NCBI GenBank assembly: GCA_015485455.1
Contig: WFTN01000121.1
Coordinates: 1 to 9,796 of the forward strand
Direction of reading: 5' to 3'
Source of the DNA: Planctomycetota bacterium
GTDB taxonomy: Bacteria > Planctomycetota > GCA-002687715 > DRQF01
Length of the DNA stretch: 9,796 nt
The notes below the pieces were generated by a model that saw nothing but the letters and a program-made list of their open reading frames with translations, was not told the DNA's origin and did no database searches. Shown piece after piece: positions 1-7,100 of this stretch; the first letter of the stretch is position 1, and each line of letters opens with the position of its first letter. The position numbers and the translations under genes are program-made.

Positions 1-48
1 CTGGGAGGGGAGCTCATGTTTCGTTAGTTTGTAGCATCCCTTTCATAT

Positions 49-55
49 GGAGGAG
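49..55 (+). promoter_or_regulatory. Ribosome binding site of lepA
   Basis: GGAGGAG lies 4 bases before the GTG at position 60. It decides the start: an ATG at 47-49 is out of frame with lepA. The reading frame stays open upstream to the window edge but offers no other start codon with a ribosome site. Bases 1-48 hold no supported gene; a TAG at 25-27 could end an upstream reading frame, but too little is visible to tell. Confidence 0.7.
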
Positions 56-59
56 CCTC

Positions 60-1862
60 GTGGAGGACATTCGTAACTTTTGTATCATTGCTCACATTGA
101 TCACGGCAAGTCGACTTTGGCTGACCGTCTGATTCAGTCCTGCGGTGGTGTCGCTGACCGTGAGTTCCGTGACCAGATTCTGGACTCCATGGACATTGAG
201 CGGGAACGCGGAATCACCATCAAGAGCAACACGATTTCGTTGTCTTACAAAGCGAAGGACGGCAAGATTTATCGTCTCAACTTGATTGACACTCCAGGCC
301 ATGTTGATTTCTCTCATGAGGTGCGCCGCTCCCTTATGTCCTGCGAAGGAGCCTTGGTAATCGTCGATGCAGCCCAAGGGGTGGAAGCTCAGACGGTGGC
401 TAATCTCTATCTGGCTCTCGAGTATGATTTAGAGTTGCTGCCGATCATCAACAAGATCGACTTGATCGCCGCCGATCCAGATCGCGCACGGGAAGAGATT
501 GATGCGGACTTGGGTTTAGATCCGTTTGAGGCCATTGAATGTTCGGCGAAGAAGGGCATCGGCATTGATCTCATCCTCGAAGCTATTGTTGAGAAACTGC
601 CAGCACCCAAAGGCGATCCCAATGCCAAACTTCAGGTCTTGATTTTTGATGCCCATTACGATTCCTATCGCGGTGTTATTCTTCACTGTCGCGTTCGTGC
701 TGGCACTTTGAACAAGAAGCAAAAAGTACGGTTCATGCATACGGAAAGTGAGTATGTGGTAGATGAACTGGGCTATCTGCGAATCCAACCGGAGGCTCAA
801 GATTGTTTGATAGCCGGTGAGGTGGGCTATATCATCTGTGGCGTCAAGACGATTCGGGATGTGGCTATTGGAGATACGCTTACCTTGGCGGATGATCCAG
901 CTGAAGAGCCTCTTCCTGGTTACGTCCCAGCCAAGCCTGTTGTGTTTTCCTCCCTTTATCCCATGACTCGTGACGACTACGATGATCTCGCGAAGGCCCT
1001 GGAGAAGCTGAGTATCAACGACGCTGCTTTGACTTTCGAGAAGGACACATCGGCTGCTCTCGGATTCGGATTTCGCTGTGGTTTCCTTGGTCTTTTGCAT
1101 CTTGACATTATTCAAGAAAGGCTGAGCCGCGAATTCAATATGTCTTTGTTGCTGACGGCCCCCAGTGTTCTCTATAAAATCGAATTGATGAATGGGGAGT
1201 CTATTGAAGTTGATAATCCTTCTTACTTCCCTGATCCGTCTACCATCAAGGAACTCCAAGAACCTTTCATTCGTGCAGCTATCATTATCCCCGAGAGTTT
1301 CTTGGGACAGGTGATGGAGCTTTGCCGGGAGCATCGCGCAGCGGAGACGTCCTTTAACTATCTTTCGGTGGGTCGTATTGAAGTGAAAAGCGAAATGCCA
1401 CTTGGGGAGGTTCTCTTTGATTTCTACGACAAGCTCAAGAACGTAACCCGCGGCTACGGCTCTTTTGACTACGAAGTCACAGACTACAGAACCTCCGATA
1501 TTGTGAAGGTCGATATTTTGGTCAACAAGGAACAGGTGGATGCTTTGGCTCAACTTGTTCACCGAGATAAGGCCCGTCCCCGTGCATTGCAATATTGTGA
1601 GAAGTTGGCCAAGACGATTCCGAAGCAACAGTTTAAGATTCCTATCCAGGGCACGATCGGGGGAACTGTGATTGCCCGAACAACTATCAATGCCTTCCGC
1701 AAAGATGTGACCGCCAAGTGCTATGGCGGTGATATTTCTCGTAAGCGCAAGTTGCTTGAGAAACAGAAAAAGGGCAAGAAGAAGATGAAGACCATTGGCT
1801 CTGTGGATATCCCGCAAGAAGCTTTTTTGGCAGTTCTTCGCTCTGATACCGACAAAAAATGA
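60..1862 (+). CDS. lepA: Elongation factor 4 (LepA), ribosomal back-translocase GTPase
   Basis: LepA is a translational GTPase that acts on stalled or mis-translocated ribosomes and in 30S subunit biogenesis. At 600 residues it has the usual family length. Seen in the sequence: P-loop AHIDHGKST at residues 11-19, switch I GITIKSNT at 51-58, DTPGH at 77-81, NKID at 131-134 and SAK at 162-164. Domain II and the EF-G-like domains follow (RCGFLGLLHLDI near 339-350). The LepA-specific C-terminal domain starts with GGDISRKRKLLEKQKKGKKK at about 556 and continues to IPQEAFLAVL. The GTG start follows a strong ribosome site and puts the P-loop at the expected distance from the N-terminus. The stop overlaps the start of hemW by 4 bases (ATGA), so the two are co-translated. 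Nothing is truncated or unusual. The family call is essentially certain. Confidence 0.97.
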   Translation: MEDIRNFCIIAHIDHGKSTLADRLIQSCGGVADREFRDQILDSMDIERERGITIKSNTISLSYKAKDGKIYRLNLIDTPGHVDFSHEVRRSLMSCEGALVIVDAAQGVEAQTVANLYLALEYDLELLPIINKIDLIAADPDRAREEIDADLGLDPFEAIECSAKKGIGIDLILEAIVEKLPAPKGDPNAKLQVLIFDAHYDSYRGVILHCRVRAGTLNKKQKVRFMHTESEYVVDELGYLRIQPEAQDCLIAGEVGYIICGVKTIRDVAIGDTLTLADDPAEEPLPGYVPAKPVVFSSLYPMTRDDYDDLAKALEKLSINDAALTFEKDTSAALGFGFRCGFLGLLHLDIIQERLSREFNMSLLLTAPSVLYKIELMNGESIEVDNPSYFPDPSTIKELQEPFIRAAIIIPESFLGQVMELCREHRAAETSFNYLSVGRIEVKSEMPLGEVLFDFYDKLKNVTRGYGSFDYEVTDYRTSDIVKVDILVNKEQVDALAQLVHRDKARPRALQYCEKLAKTIPKQQFKIPIQGTIGGTVIARTTINAFRKDVTAKCYGGDISRKRKLLEKQKKGKKKMKTIGSVDIPQEAFLAVLRSDTDKK

Positions 1863-3019
1863 GTGTGGGCGGAAGCGAAAAGGAATTGGCGGGTGTCTAC
1901 GTCCACATTCCTTTTTGCTCCTTTGTCTGTCCTTACTGTGATTTCGCTGTCAAGAGGCTCGAAGCCGGTGAAATCGATAGCTTCACAAAAACGCTCATAA
2001 CTGAGATCGCTCATTCCCCTGGTCAAGGGCAGGCTGTTGATACCATTTATTTCGGTGGCGGGACTCCCAGCGTGCTATCCATTGAGTCGGTTGTCCGTAT
2101 CGTGAGGGCTCTCAACGACCGATTCGATCTCAGTTCTTCCTGCAAAATTCACATGGAAGTCAATCCGGAGGATGTGACCGAGTCTTATCTGTCGGAACTC
2201 AAGGATGCGGGGGTCAAGTTTTTGAGTTTAGGCATTCAAAGCTTTGACGACGATGATCTCAAATTCTTGGGGCGTCGCCATAACGGGGCTGAAGCCAAGC
2301 GTGCCATGGACGTTGCCCAACATGTGGGATTTGAAACGTTGTCGGTGGACCTCATTTTTGGTTTGCCCCAGCAAGTGAATCAGGCTTGGTTGTCTCAAGT
2401 TGACTACTTGGCTGTGTCCGGGGTACACCATGTTTCCTGTTATCAGTTGAACGTGAAACCTGGGACCTTGTTTTCTAAGCGGGCCGCCCTGGGGCGATTC
2501 CATGAGCTTTCGGATGATGGACAAGGGGTCTTCTTTGAAGAGGTCCATGGGCGCATGTCCGCCTTGGGGTTTGAAGCATATGAAGTTTCGAATTTTGCCC
2601 GGGCGTCTCGTCATCAATCGAAACACAATAAGAAATACTGGGGTCATATTCCCTATTGGGGTTTTGGACCTTCCGCCCACTCCTTCAATGGCAGAGATCG
2701 GTTTTGGAATCATGGTTCCCTTGTAGCGTGGTCCGAACAGGTTCATCTTCTTGGGAATGGCATCGAAGAGCGAGAAACCTTGTCTCGTCACGACGTCGCT
2801 CTCGAGGTGATCATGTTGTCTCTCAGACGCACCACTGGCCTTGACTTGGATAACTTCTACCAGCGGTTTGATGTGGACTTGGCGGCCGAAGCTGGGGACG
2901 TTATTGCCAAACACGAAGATGCTGGTCTCTTGTTGAAAAAGCGAGGGGTGTTGAGACCAACTGTTTCTGGCTTGGCGGTGGCAGATGCCATGGCTCTTGA
3001 TCTCAGTTATTTTCTGTAG
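1859..3019 (+). CDS. hemW: HemW-type radical SAM protein (heme chaperone, formerly HemN-like oxidase)
   Basis: This is a 386-residue radical S-adenosylmethionine protein of the HemN/HemW family. The 4Fe-4S motif is PFCSFVCPYCDF, giving C20-x3-C24-x2-C27. The residue two after C27 is F, where HemN has a fourth cysteine, and this favours HemW over coproporphyrinogen dehydrogenase. Other family marks are YFGGGTPS (about 64-71, SAM binding), MEVNPED (99-105), LGIQSFDDDDLKFLGRRH (124-141), DLIFGLPQQ (164-172) and YQLNVKPGT (195-203). A HemN C-terminal domain holds EVIMLSLRRTTGLDL. HemW proteins are known to bind heme and deliver it to membrane cytochromes. The start is the ATG overlapping the lepA stop; there is no good ribosome site, consistent with coupling. 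The lepA-hemW pairing is common in bacteria. Confidence 0.93.
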   Translation: MSVGGSEKELAGVYVHIPFCSFVCPYCDFAVKRLEAGEIDSFTKTLITEIAHSPGQGQAVDTIYFGGGTPSVLSIESVVRIVRALNDRFDLSSSCKIHMEVNPEDVTESYLSELKDAGVKFLSLGIQSFDDDDLKFLGRRHNGAEAKRAMDVAQHVGFETLSVDLIFGLPQQVNQAWLSQVDYLAVSGVHHVSCYQLNVKPGTLFSKRAALGRFHELSDDGQGVFFEEVHGRMSALGFEAYEVSNFARASRHQSKHNKKYWGHIPYWGFGPSAHSFNGRDRFWNHGSLVAWSEQVHLLGNGIEERETLSRHDVALEVIMLSLRRTTGLDLDNFYQRFDVDLAAEAGDVIAKHEDAGLLLKKRGVLRPTVSGLAVADAMALDLSYFL

Positions 3020-3098
3020 ATTGTCTTGGATTCATCCGATCAAAGAGTGGGGCTCTGTGGCTGATTGGGTGCCAGAGGGTCGAATTTCGTTTTAACTC

Positions 3099-3127
3099 TT
3101 GTCCACGACTTGATGGGCTGGTTGAAT
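3099..3127 (+). promoter_or_regulatory. Weak candidate sigma-70-like promoter for the beta-helix gene
   Basis: TTGTCC (3099-3104) and TTGAAT (3122-3127) are separated by 17 bases; each matches the consensus at 4 of 6 positions. Transcription would start about 27 bases before the ATG at 3161. It is the best pair seen in the 141-base spacer after hemW, but matches this weak are frequent by chance and the promoter rules of this organism are unknown. Confidence 0.2.
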
Positions 3128-3160
3128 GAGCCTTCTACCCAGATGGACCGTGAGTCAGAT

Positions 3161-4750
3161 ATGCGCCAATCATTCCTAACTTTCCTTTTCGTCATTCACC
3201 TTGGATTTGTGGCGTTTGGACAAGCAACCATTTCAGTACCAGGAAGTGTCGCGACGATCCAAGGAGCCATAGTTGCGGCGTCTTTTGGCGACGTAATCGA
3301 AGTGGCCCCCGGCCATTATGTCGAAAACATCAACTTCTTGGGCAAGGCGATTACAGTCCGAGGAGTTAACGGAGCATCCAACACGACTCTGGATGGTGGT
3401 GGCTTGCTTCCTGTGGCGATATTCGTTTTCGGCGAAGGCCCGGGATCTGTTTTAGAAGGATTCACTCTGACAAATGGACTTGGGACCCAGGTCGTCATAG
3501 GGCCCAATGGGCCAGTGACTGCCGGAGGAGGAATCTACTGCTCCTCAAGTTCTCCGATCGTTCGCGATTGCATCATTACTGGGAATCAAGCAACCCGAGG
3601 TGGGGGGGCTGAAATCTCTGGCTCCCCTTTGTTTCAGAATTGCACTTTCTCCAACAATACGGCCACGGGGGCCGGTGGCGGTTTGAGCGTATTACCGACA
3701 GGATTTCCCACTCTTCTTAACTGCCGCATTATGCGCAACATTTCCAACCTTTATGGTGCGGGAATCGCCAGTGCAGCGGGGAGCAATCTGCTGGTTGTCA
3801 ATTGCTTGATCTGTTGTAATGTTCTGGCCCCAGTCCCGGCGAACATGGCATTTGCAACCGGCAGCGCGATTTATTTGGCCAGTGGGGGAACGGCGATGAT
3901 CGTTGAAGGTTCTACCATCGCGGCTAATACCACGAGTGCTGGCGCCACGATCGGATGTGATGGGAGCATTGCCTTCTTGAGCGTGAACAACTCGATCATT
4001 TACCACAACGTAGGAGCGACGATTGCTTCCGTCAGTGGCGTTGCGCAGATGAGCTACACAGACATCGAAAACGGTTACGCTGGTCTCCAGATGATTGACG
4101 CTGATCCCATGTTCGTTGACTTGGCTATGGACGATTTTCGTTTGTCTCCAGGTTCACCGGGGATTAACGCTGGCGCGAACAGTTCGCCTTTTATGGCTCA
4201 ACTCGACTTGGTGGGAGAGGAGAGAGTACTTTACGGGGCAGCAGATTTGGGGGCTTTCGAGGTTAGCGACATATCTGCCTCTCCATTTGTTGGCGGCAAT
4301 TTGTCCCCCGGAGCGATGGCGAACGGGCCTGTCTTGTTGATCAACGGCGAAGATGGTGGCGCTGATCGGCGAGTCGAAGCCACCATAGGACAGAGCAACT
4401 CCATGAGCATGCTGCATCCTCCCACCAATCTTGTGCCTTCTCATTTCGCGGTTTATGGATTCTTTGGGATACCAGGACCCCATGACTCCGTGAGTCTCCC
4501 TTTTGGGATTGGAGACATGATTGTGTTGCCATGCCCACTTTATCCTTGGGGACACCCCCTGTTGTTCACTTTCACCAATTCAACTGCCGTTGATGTTTGT
4601 GGTCAGTTGATTGTGTCTCACCCAACCCCTTGGAATTCCGGCCCTCAAATTCCGGTCTTCTTCCCTTTGACTCTTACTTTCCAAGGTGTGGTCGAAGAAA
4701 CGACGGGCAATTTCAGCGTTACTAACGCCATTGTCCTGGTGATCAGCTAA
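3161..4750 (+). CDS. Secreted right-handed beta-helix repeat protein with an unassigned C-terminal domain
   Basis: From the ATG at 3161 this is 529 residues. The N-terminus MRQSFLTFLFVIHLGFVAFG followed by QA is a Sec signal peptide, probably cleaved near residue 22. This is why I chose this start over in-frame TTG 3065 or ATG 3143, which add a polar extension. The mature part opens with VPGSVATIQGAIVAASFGD and VIEVAPGHYVENI, the start of a pectate-lyase-like solenoid. Gly/Asn-rich coils follow (GGGIYCSSSSPIVRDCIITG, GGGAEISGSPLFQNCTFSNN, GGGLSVL). The solenoid ends in SPGSPGINAG (about 329) and DLVGEERVLYGAADLGAFE (349-367), the hallmark of 'choice-of-anchor Q' extracellular proteins. The last 160 residues look beta-rich (FVGGNLSPGAMANGP; FAVYGFFGIPG) and match no family I can name. 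Glycan binding or cleavage at the surface is possible, but no catalytic residues are recognised. It may be monocistronic, and it converges with ychF. Confidence 0.8.
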   Translation: MRQSFLTFLFVIHLGFVAFGQATISVPGSVATIQGAIVAASFGDVIEVAPGHYVENINFLGKAITVRGVNGASNTTLDGGGLLPVAIFVFGEGPGSVLEGFTLTNGLGTQVVIGPNGPVTAGGGIYCSSSSPIVRDCIITGNQATRGGGAEISGSPLFQNCTFSNNTATGAGGGLSVLPTGFPTLLNCRIMRNISNLYGAGIASAAGSNLLVVNCLICCNVLAPVPANMAFATGSAIYLASGGTAMIVEGSTIAANTTSAGATIGCDGSIAFLSVNNSIIYHNVGATIASVSGVAQMSYTDIENGYAGLQMIDADPMFVDLAMDDFRLSPGSPGINAGANSSPFMAQLDLVGEERVLYGAADLGAFEVSDISASPFVGGNLSPGAMANGPVLLINGEDGGADRRVEATIGQSNSMSMLHPPTNLVPSHFAVYGFFGIPGPHDSVSLPFGIGDMIVLPCPLYPWGHPLLFTFTNSTAVDVCGQLIVSHPTPWNSGPQIPVFFPLTLTFQGVVEETTGNFSVTNAIVLVIS

Positions 4751-4764
4751 TTGGTCCGAATAGA

Positions 4765-4779
4765 GGGGAGGGACTCCCC
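4765..4779. terminator. Short GC hairpin between convergent genes
   Basis: GGGGAG (4765-4770), loop GGA, CTCCCC (4774-4779) form a perfect 6-pair stem in the 36-base gap between the beta-helix gene and ychF. There is no T-run on either side, so a bidirectional terminator is plausible but weakly supported. Confidence 0.3.
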
Positions 4780-4786
4780 ATCCGGG

Positions 4787-5878
4787 TCAGGGGCCAATAA
4801 GGAAGTGACAAATGTCACCTTCTTGCAAGATGTATGATCGGCCTTCCGTGCGCAATTTACCTGCAGCTTTGATTGCTGACTCCGAATTGAACTCAATGAG
4901 GTCATCCACGGAATAAATCTCAGCTCGAATGAACTTCTTTTCAAAGTCCGTGTGGATAACGCCCGCCCCTTTCGGTGCTTCCCATCCTTTGTGCACTGTC
5001 CAGGCCCGTACTTCTTTTTCGCCTGCGGTGTAGAAGGTTTGAAGTCCGAGGAGATCGTAGGTGGCCGCAATGAGTCTTTCGAGTCCCAAGACTTCGATTC
5101 CCAAGTCGCTCATGAACATGCTTCGATCGTCGTCTTCCATGGTCCTCAGTTCACATTCCAAGTCTCCGCAGATTGGAATCCAGGATGCTTTCGTAGCTGC
5201 TGCCTTCTTCGCAACCTTTTGGGCGTGTTCGCTGGAGCCATCCAAATCATCATCGCTAACATTGGCGACGTAGAGCATGGGTTTGATGGTCATGAGGCAG
5301 AGAGGTTTTAGCATTTTTATGTCTGTGGGCTTCCACTCTTCTGATCTCAGCAACCGGTCAGCTTCAAGGACCGCTTTCGCTTTCTCCATCACAGCTAATT
5401 CAGCAATGGCATCTTTGTCACCAGACCGCGTCTTCTTGCGCACGCGTTCGGTCGCTTTGCTCACGGTATCCAAATCCGCCAAGATGAGTTCCAGCTCGAT
5501 AATTTCGATGTCGGTGATGGGGTCCACGGGACCTTCTCGCACCACGCTAGGGGTGGTGAAGCAGCGAACGACTTGCATGATGGCATCGCATTCCCGGATG
5601 TTGGCCAAGAACTGATTGCCCATGCCTTCGCCTTTTGAAGCACCGGCAATGAGGCCGGCGATGTCCACCACTCGCAGGTTGGCAGGAATCACTTTTTGGG
5701 TGTTGATCCTGGTGTGAATGGCGGTGAGGTTTTCGTCGGGTACGTCGACGATGGCCACATTCGGTTCGATGGTACAAAAGGGATAGTTAGCTTGCTCTGC
5801 CGCTGCGGCGGTGAGAGCGTTAAAAATGGTACTTTTGCCGACGTTTGGAAGGCCGACGATGCCACAGGATACGGTCAT
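4787..5878 (-). CDS. ychF: Ribosome-binding ATPase YchF (Obg family, OLA1-like)
   Basis: YchF is a P-loop NTPase of the Obg family that prefers ATP, binds the ribosome and is linked to stress and redox responses. The 363-residue length is typical. Seen: P-loop GLPNVGKST (9-17), switch region NYPFCTIEPN (31-40) with the conserved threonine, and DIAGL (72-76) followed by GASKGEGMGNQFLANIRECD. A helical insert follows at about 130-185. The specificity loop reads YVANVSDDD (203-211), so the NxxE motif is NVSD here, a conservative change. The C-terminal TGS domain begins near 279 with FYTAGEKEVRAWT and ends at GDICHFLIGP. The ATG is preceded by only a weak GGA site. It lies 55 bases behind the cyclophilin gene on the same strand and may be read from the same transcript. 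Confidence 0.96.
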   Translation of the reverse strand: MTVSCGIVGLPNVGKSTIFNALTAAAAEQANYPFCTIEPNVAIVDVPDENLTAIHTRINTQKVIPANLRVVDIAGLIAGASKGEGMGNQFLANIRECDAIMQVVRCFTTPSVVREGPVDPITDIEIIELELILADLDTVSKATERVRKKTRSGDKDAIAELAVMEKAKAVLEADRLLRSEEWKPTDIKMLKPLCLMTIKPMLYVANVSDDDLDGSSEHAQKVAKKAAATKASWIPICGDLECELRTMEDDDRSMFMSDLGIEVLGLERLIAATYDLLGLQTFYTAGEKEVRAWTVHKGWEAPKGAGVIHTDFEKKFIRAEIYSVDDLIEFNSESAIKAAGKLRTEGRSYILQEGDICHFLIGP

Positions 5879-5912
5879 GATGATTCCAGCTTGGACTGCA
5901 GTGAGTTGGTAA

Positions 5913-5930
5913 GAGACGCGTGAGCATCTC
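5913..5930 (-). terminator. Hairpin between the cyclophilin gene and ychF
   Basis: On the minus strand GAGATGC, loop TCAC and GCGTCTC form a 7-pair stem with one G-T pair. It sits just after the cyclophilin stop and 34 bases before the ychF start. No T-run follows, so it could be an attenuating or mRNA-stabilising structure rather than a true terminator. Confidence 0.25.
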
Positions 5931-5933
5931 GTC

Positions 5934-6632
5934 TTATTTGTCTTCTTCGAGAATACTTGCCTTCTCGAGAGTGATGATTCTCTTGGGTTTTTGAGACGGC
6001 GTCGCCTGGGCCTCGACCTTTGTCAGAGTGGGGAAACCTTCCACCACTTCACCATAAATCGTGTGTTTACCATCCAAATGGCGAGCTGGGGCGAAAGTAA
6101 TGAAGAACTGAGAGCCATCAGTCCCCGGGCCAGCGTTCGCGGCACTCAATAGCCCTTTTCTGTCATGGACGACTCCGGTGTCGAATTCGCCTTCGAACTT
6201 GTAGCCTGGACTTCCCATACCATTACCCAAAGGGCAGCCGCCCTGCATCATGAAATTCTTCATGACTCGATGAAAGTAGAGGCCGTCATAGAAGCCCAAA
6301 CGAGTCAGATAAATGGCGTTGGAAACGTGATAAGGGGCAACTTCCGGCATGAACTTGATCTTGATTTCACCTTTGGAAGTTTTCAGGAGCCAAAAGTAGT
6401 TCTTCTTGTCATCGAAGTTGATCATGTTGGGCTCGGGCAGAGCGGTTTTCCAATTCGGTTGACTCTTGTCAATCATGCCCAGCTGGACAAAATCATTGAT
6501 GTATTTGTCGGCAGCTGCCACGCCCAGAAGGTCTGTCCCTGGAGTGTAGTTGTAGGGTTCGGGCTTAGATTCCTGATCACCACATGCGCCTATGGTAAGA
6601 AGTAAGACAAGGATAAGGCATCGGTTGAACAA
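5934..6632 (-). CDS. Lipoprotein cyclophilin-type peptidyl-prolyl cis-trans isomerase
   Basis: This 232-residue protein should catalyse proline cis-trans isomerisation during folding of exported proteins. [17 protein letters not shown] carries a lipobox IGAC with the lipidated cysteine at 17, so the product is predicted to be membrane-anchored outside the cytoplasm. A spacer of about 60 residues with no recognised domain follows. The cyclophilin domain (about 78-228) has [13 protein letters not shown] with catalytic R122 and Q130, [16 protein letters not shown] (163-178) and [16 protein letters not shown]. The tryptophan of human CypA that binds cyclosporin is a histidine (H185), as in many bacterial enzymes. 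The start is a TTG, chosen because a strong AGGGGAG lies 7 bases upstream and because the first internal ATG would remove the signal peptide. The family is certain; the substrates are unknown. Confidence 0.9.
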   Translation of the reverse strand: MFNRCLILVLLLTIGACGDQESKPEPYNYTPGTDLLGVAAADKYINDFVQLGMIDKSQPNWKTALPEPNMINFDDKKNYFWLLKTSKGEIKIKFMPEVAPYHVSNAIYLTRLGFYDGLYFHRVMKNFMMQGGCPLGNGMGSPGYKFEGEFDTGVVHDRKGLLSAANAGPGTDGSQFFITFAPARHLDGKHTIYGEVVEGFPTLTKVEAQATPSQKPKRIITLEKASILEEDK

Positions 6633-6639
6633 AGCTGGA

Positions 6640-6646
6640 CTCCCCT
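6640..6646 (-). promoter_or_regulatory. Ribosome binding site supporting the TTG start of the cyclophilin gene
   Basis: On the minus strand AGGGGAG lies 7 bases before TTG at 6632-6630. With the lipobox signal peptide directly after that TTG, it fixes a non-ATG start. Confidence 0.7.
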
Positions 6647-6667
6647 GAGTAGCAAAATTCCAAGAGG

Positions 6668-6686
6668 CCCCACCGCCATGGTGAGG
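6668..6686 (-). terminator. Hairpin in the gap after speD
   Basis: On the minus strand CCTCACC, loop ATGGC and GGTGGGG form a 7-pair stem with one G-T pair, about 50 bases after the speD stop. AATTTTG follows roughly 10 bases after the stem, a poor T-run. It may end the polyamine operon or sit in the leader of the cyclophilin gene. The rest of this 103-base gap shows no convincing promoter. Confidence 0.3.
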
Positions 6687-6735
6687 TAAATTCTGCCTAT
6701 GTTATCGCGTTTTAGGCCAGCAAATAAGGTGGAAT

Positions 6736-7086
6736 TCAGGTCTTGGCGTCCCGTTTGACTTTGTTGATCTCAGCGGAATTGGTGCCCAGATCCTTCATGA
6801 GACTGTTCAAGACCTTCTCAGGGCTTTTTTGACCGCAACTGAAGAGGTCGAACGCCAGGTATCCCAATTCTGGGTAGCTGTGGAGAGAAGCGTGGGATTC
6901 CGAGAGCAAAATGAGGGTGGTGAATCCGCCCCCGGGAAAGTCATGGCCGACGGAGTTGAGGATCGTGAATTGCTCGGATTTAAGTGCCTTCACTAACATG
7001 CTCGCCACAGTAGCCCGATCCCCGAGGAGCTTTGGGCTGACTTCATTGATGTCAGCGATGAGATGGGTTCCGATTGATTGAGTCAT
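6736..7086 (-). CDS. speD: S-adenosylmethionine decarboxylase proenzyme (pyruvoyl type, class 1B)
   Basis: SpeD decarboxylates S-adenosylmethionine to the aminopropyl donor used in polyamine synthesis. The 116-residue proenzyme matches the short bacterial/archaeal class. It has SESHASLHSYPE (62-73) and GYLAFDLFSCG (75-85). By the family mechanism it should cut itself between E63 and S64, and S64 becomes the pyruvoyl cofactor. That yields a beta chain of 63 residues and an alpha chain of 53. H69 and C84 stand at the spacings (+5, +20 from the serine) of the processing and proton-donor residues in the Thermotoga enzyme. The N-terminal GTHLIADI is also typical. The gene starts 14 bases after the aminopropyltransferase stop without a clear ribosome site, so it probably depends on coupled or operon-linked translation. 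The last roughly 15 residues are charged and variable. It appears intact and active. Confidence 0.93.
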   Translation of the reverse strand: MTQSIGTHLIADINEVSPKLLGDRATVASMLVKALKSEQFTILNSVGHDFPGGGFTTLILLSESHASLHSYPELGYLAFDLFSCGQKSPEKVLNSLMKDLGTNSAEINKVKRDAKT

Positions 7087-7100
7087 TGTATGGTTTGCGT

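Noticed and set aside
1..59. C-terminal end of an upstream gene
   Set aside because: Frame 1 ends at TAG 25-27 and frame 2 at TAG 32-34, but fewer than twelve codons are visible and none is recognisable.
516..1817. 433-residue open frame antisense to lepA
   Set aside because: It lies fully opposite a highly conserved gene, shows no recognisable domain or ribosome site, and its composition is what the reverse of a codon-biased gene gives.
2228..2914. 228-residue open frame antisense to hemW
   Set aside because: It is a shadow of hemW with no family features; the opposite strand carries clear radical-SAM motifs throughout.
3065..3160. TTG-started N-terminal extension of the beta-helix protein
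   Set aside because: The extra 32 residues are polar and would bury the signal peptide; the ATG at 3161 places the signal peptide at the N-terminus.
3020..3160. Terminator or RNA element between hemW and the beta-helix gene
   Set aside because: Only a 4-pair AGAG/CTCT stem was found, with no T-run; nothing beyond a weak promoter-like pair.
3602..3608. Run of seven G in the beta-helix gene, a possible phase-variation tract
   Set aside because: It encodes ordinary Gly codons in a Gly-rich coil, the frame is intact, and a single 7-base run in a G-rich gene is not strong evidence of slippage control.
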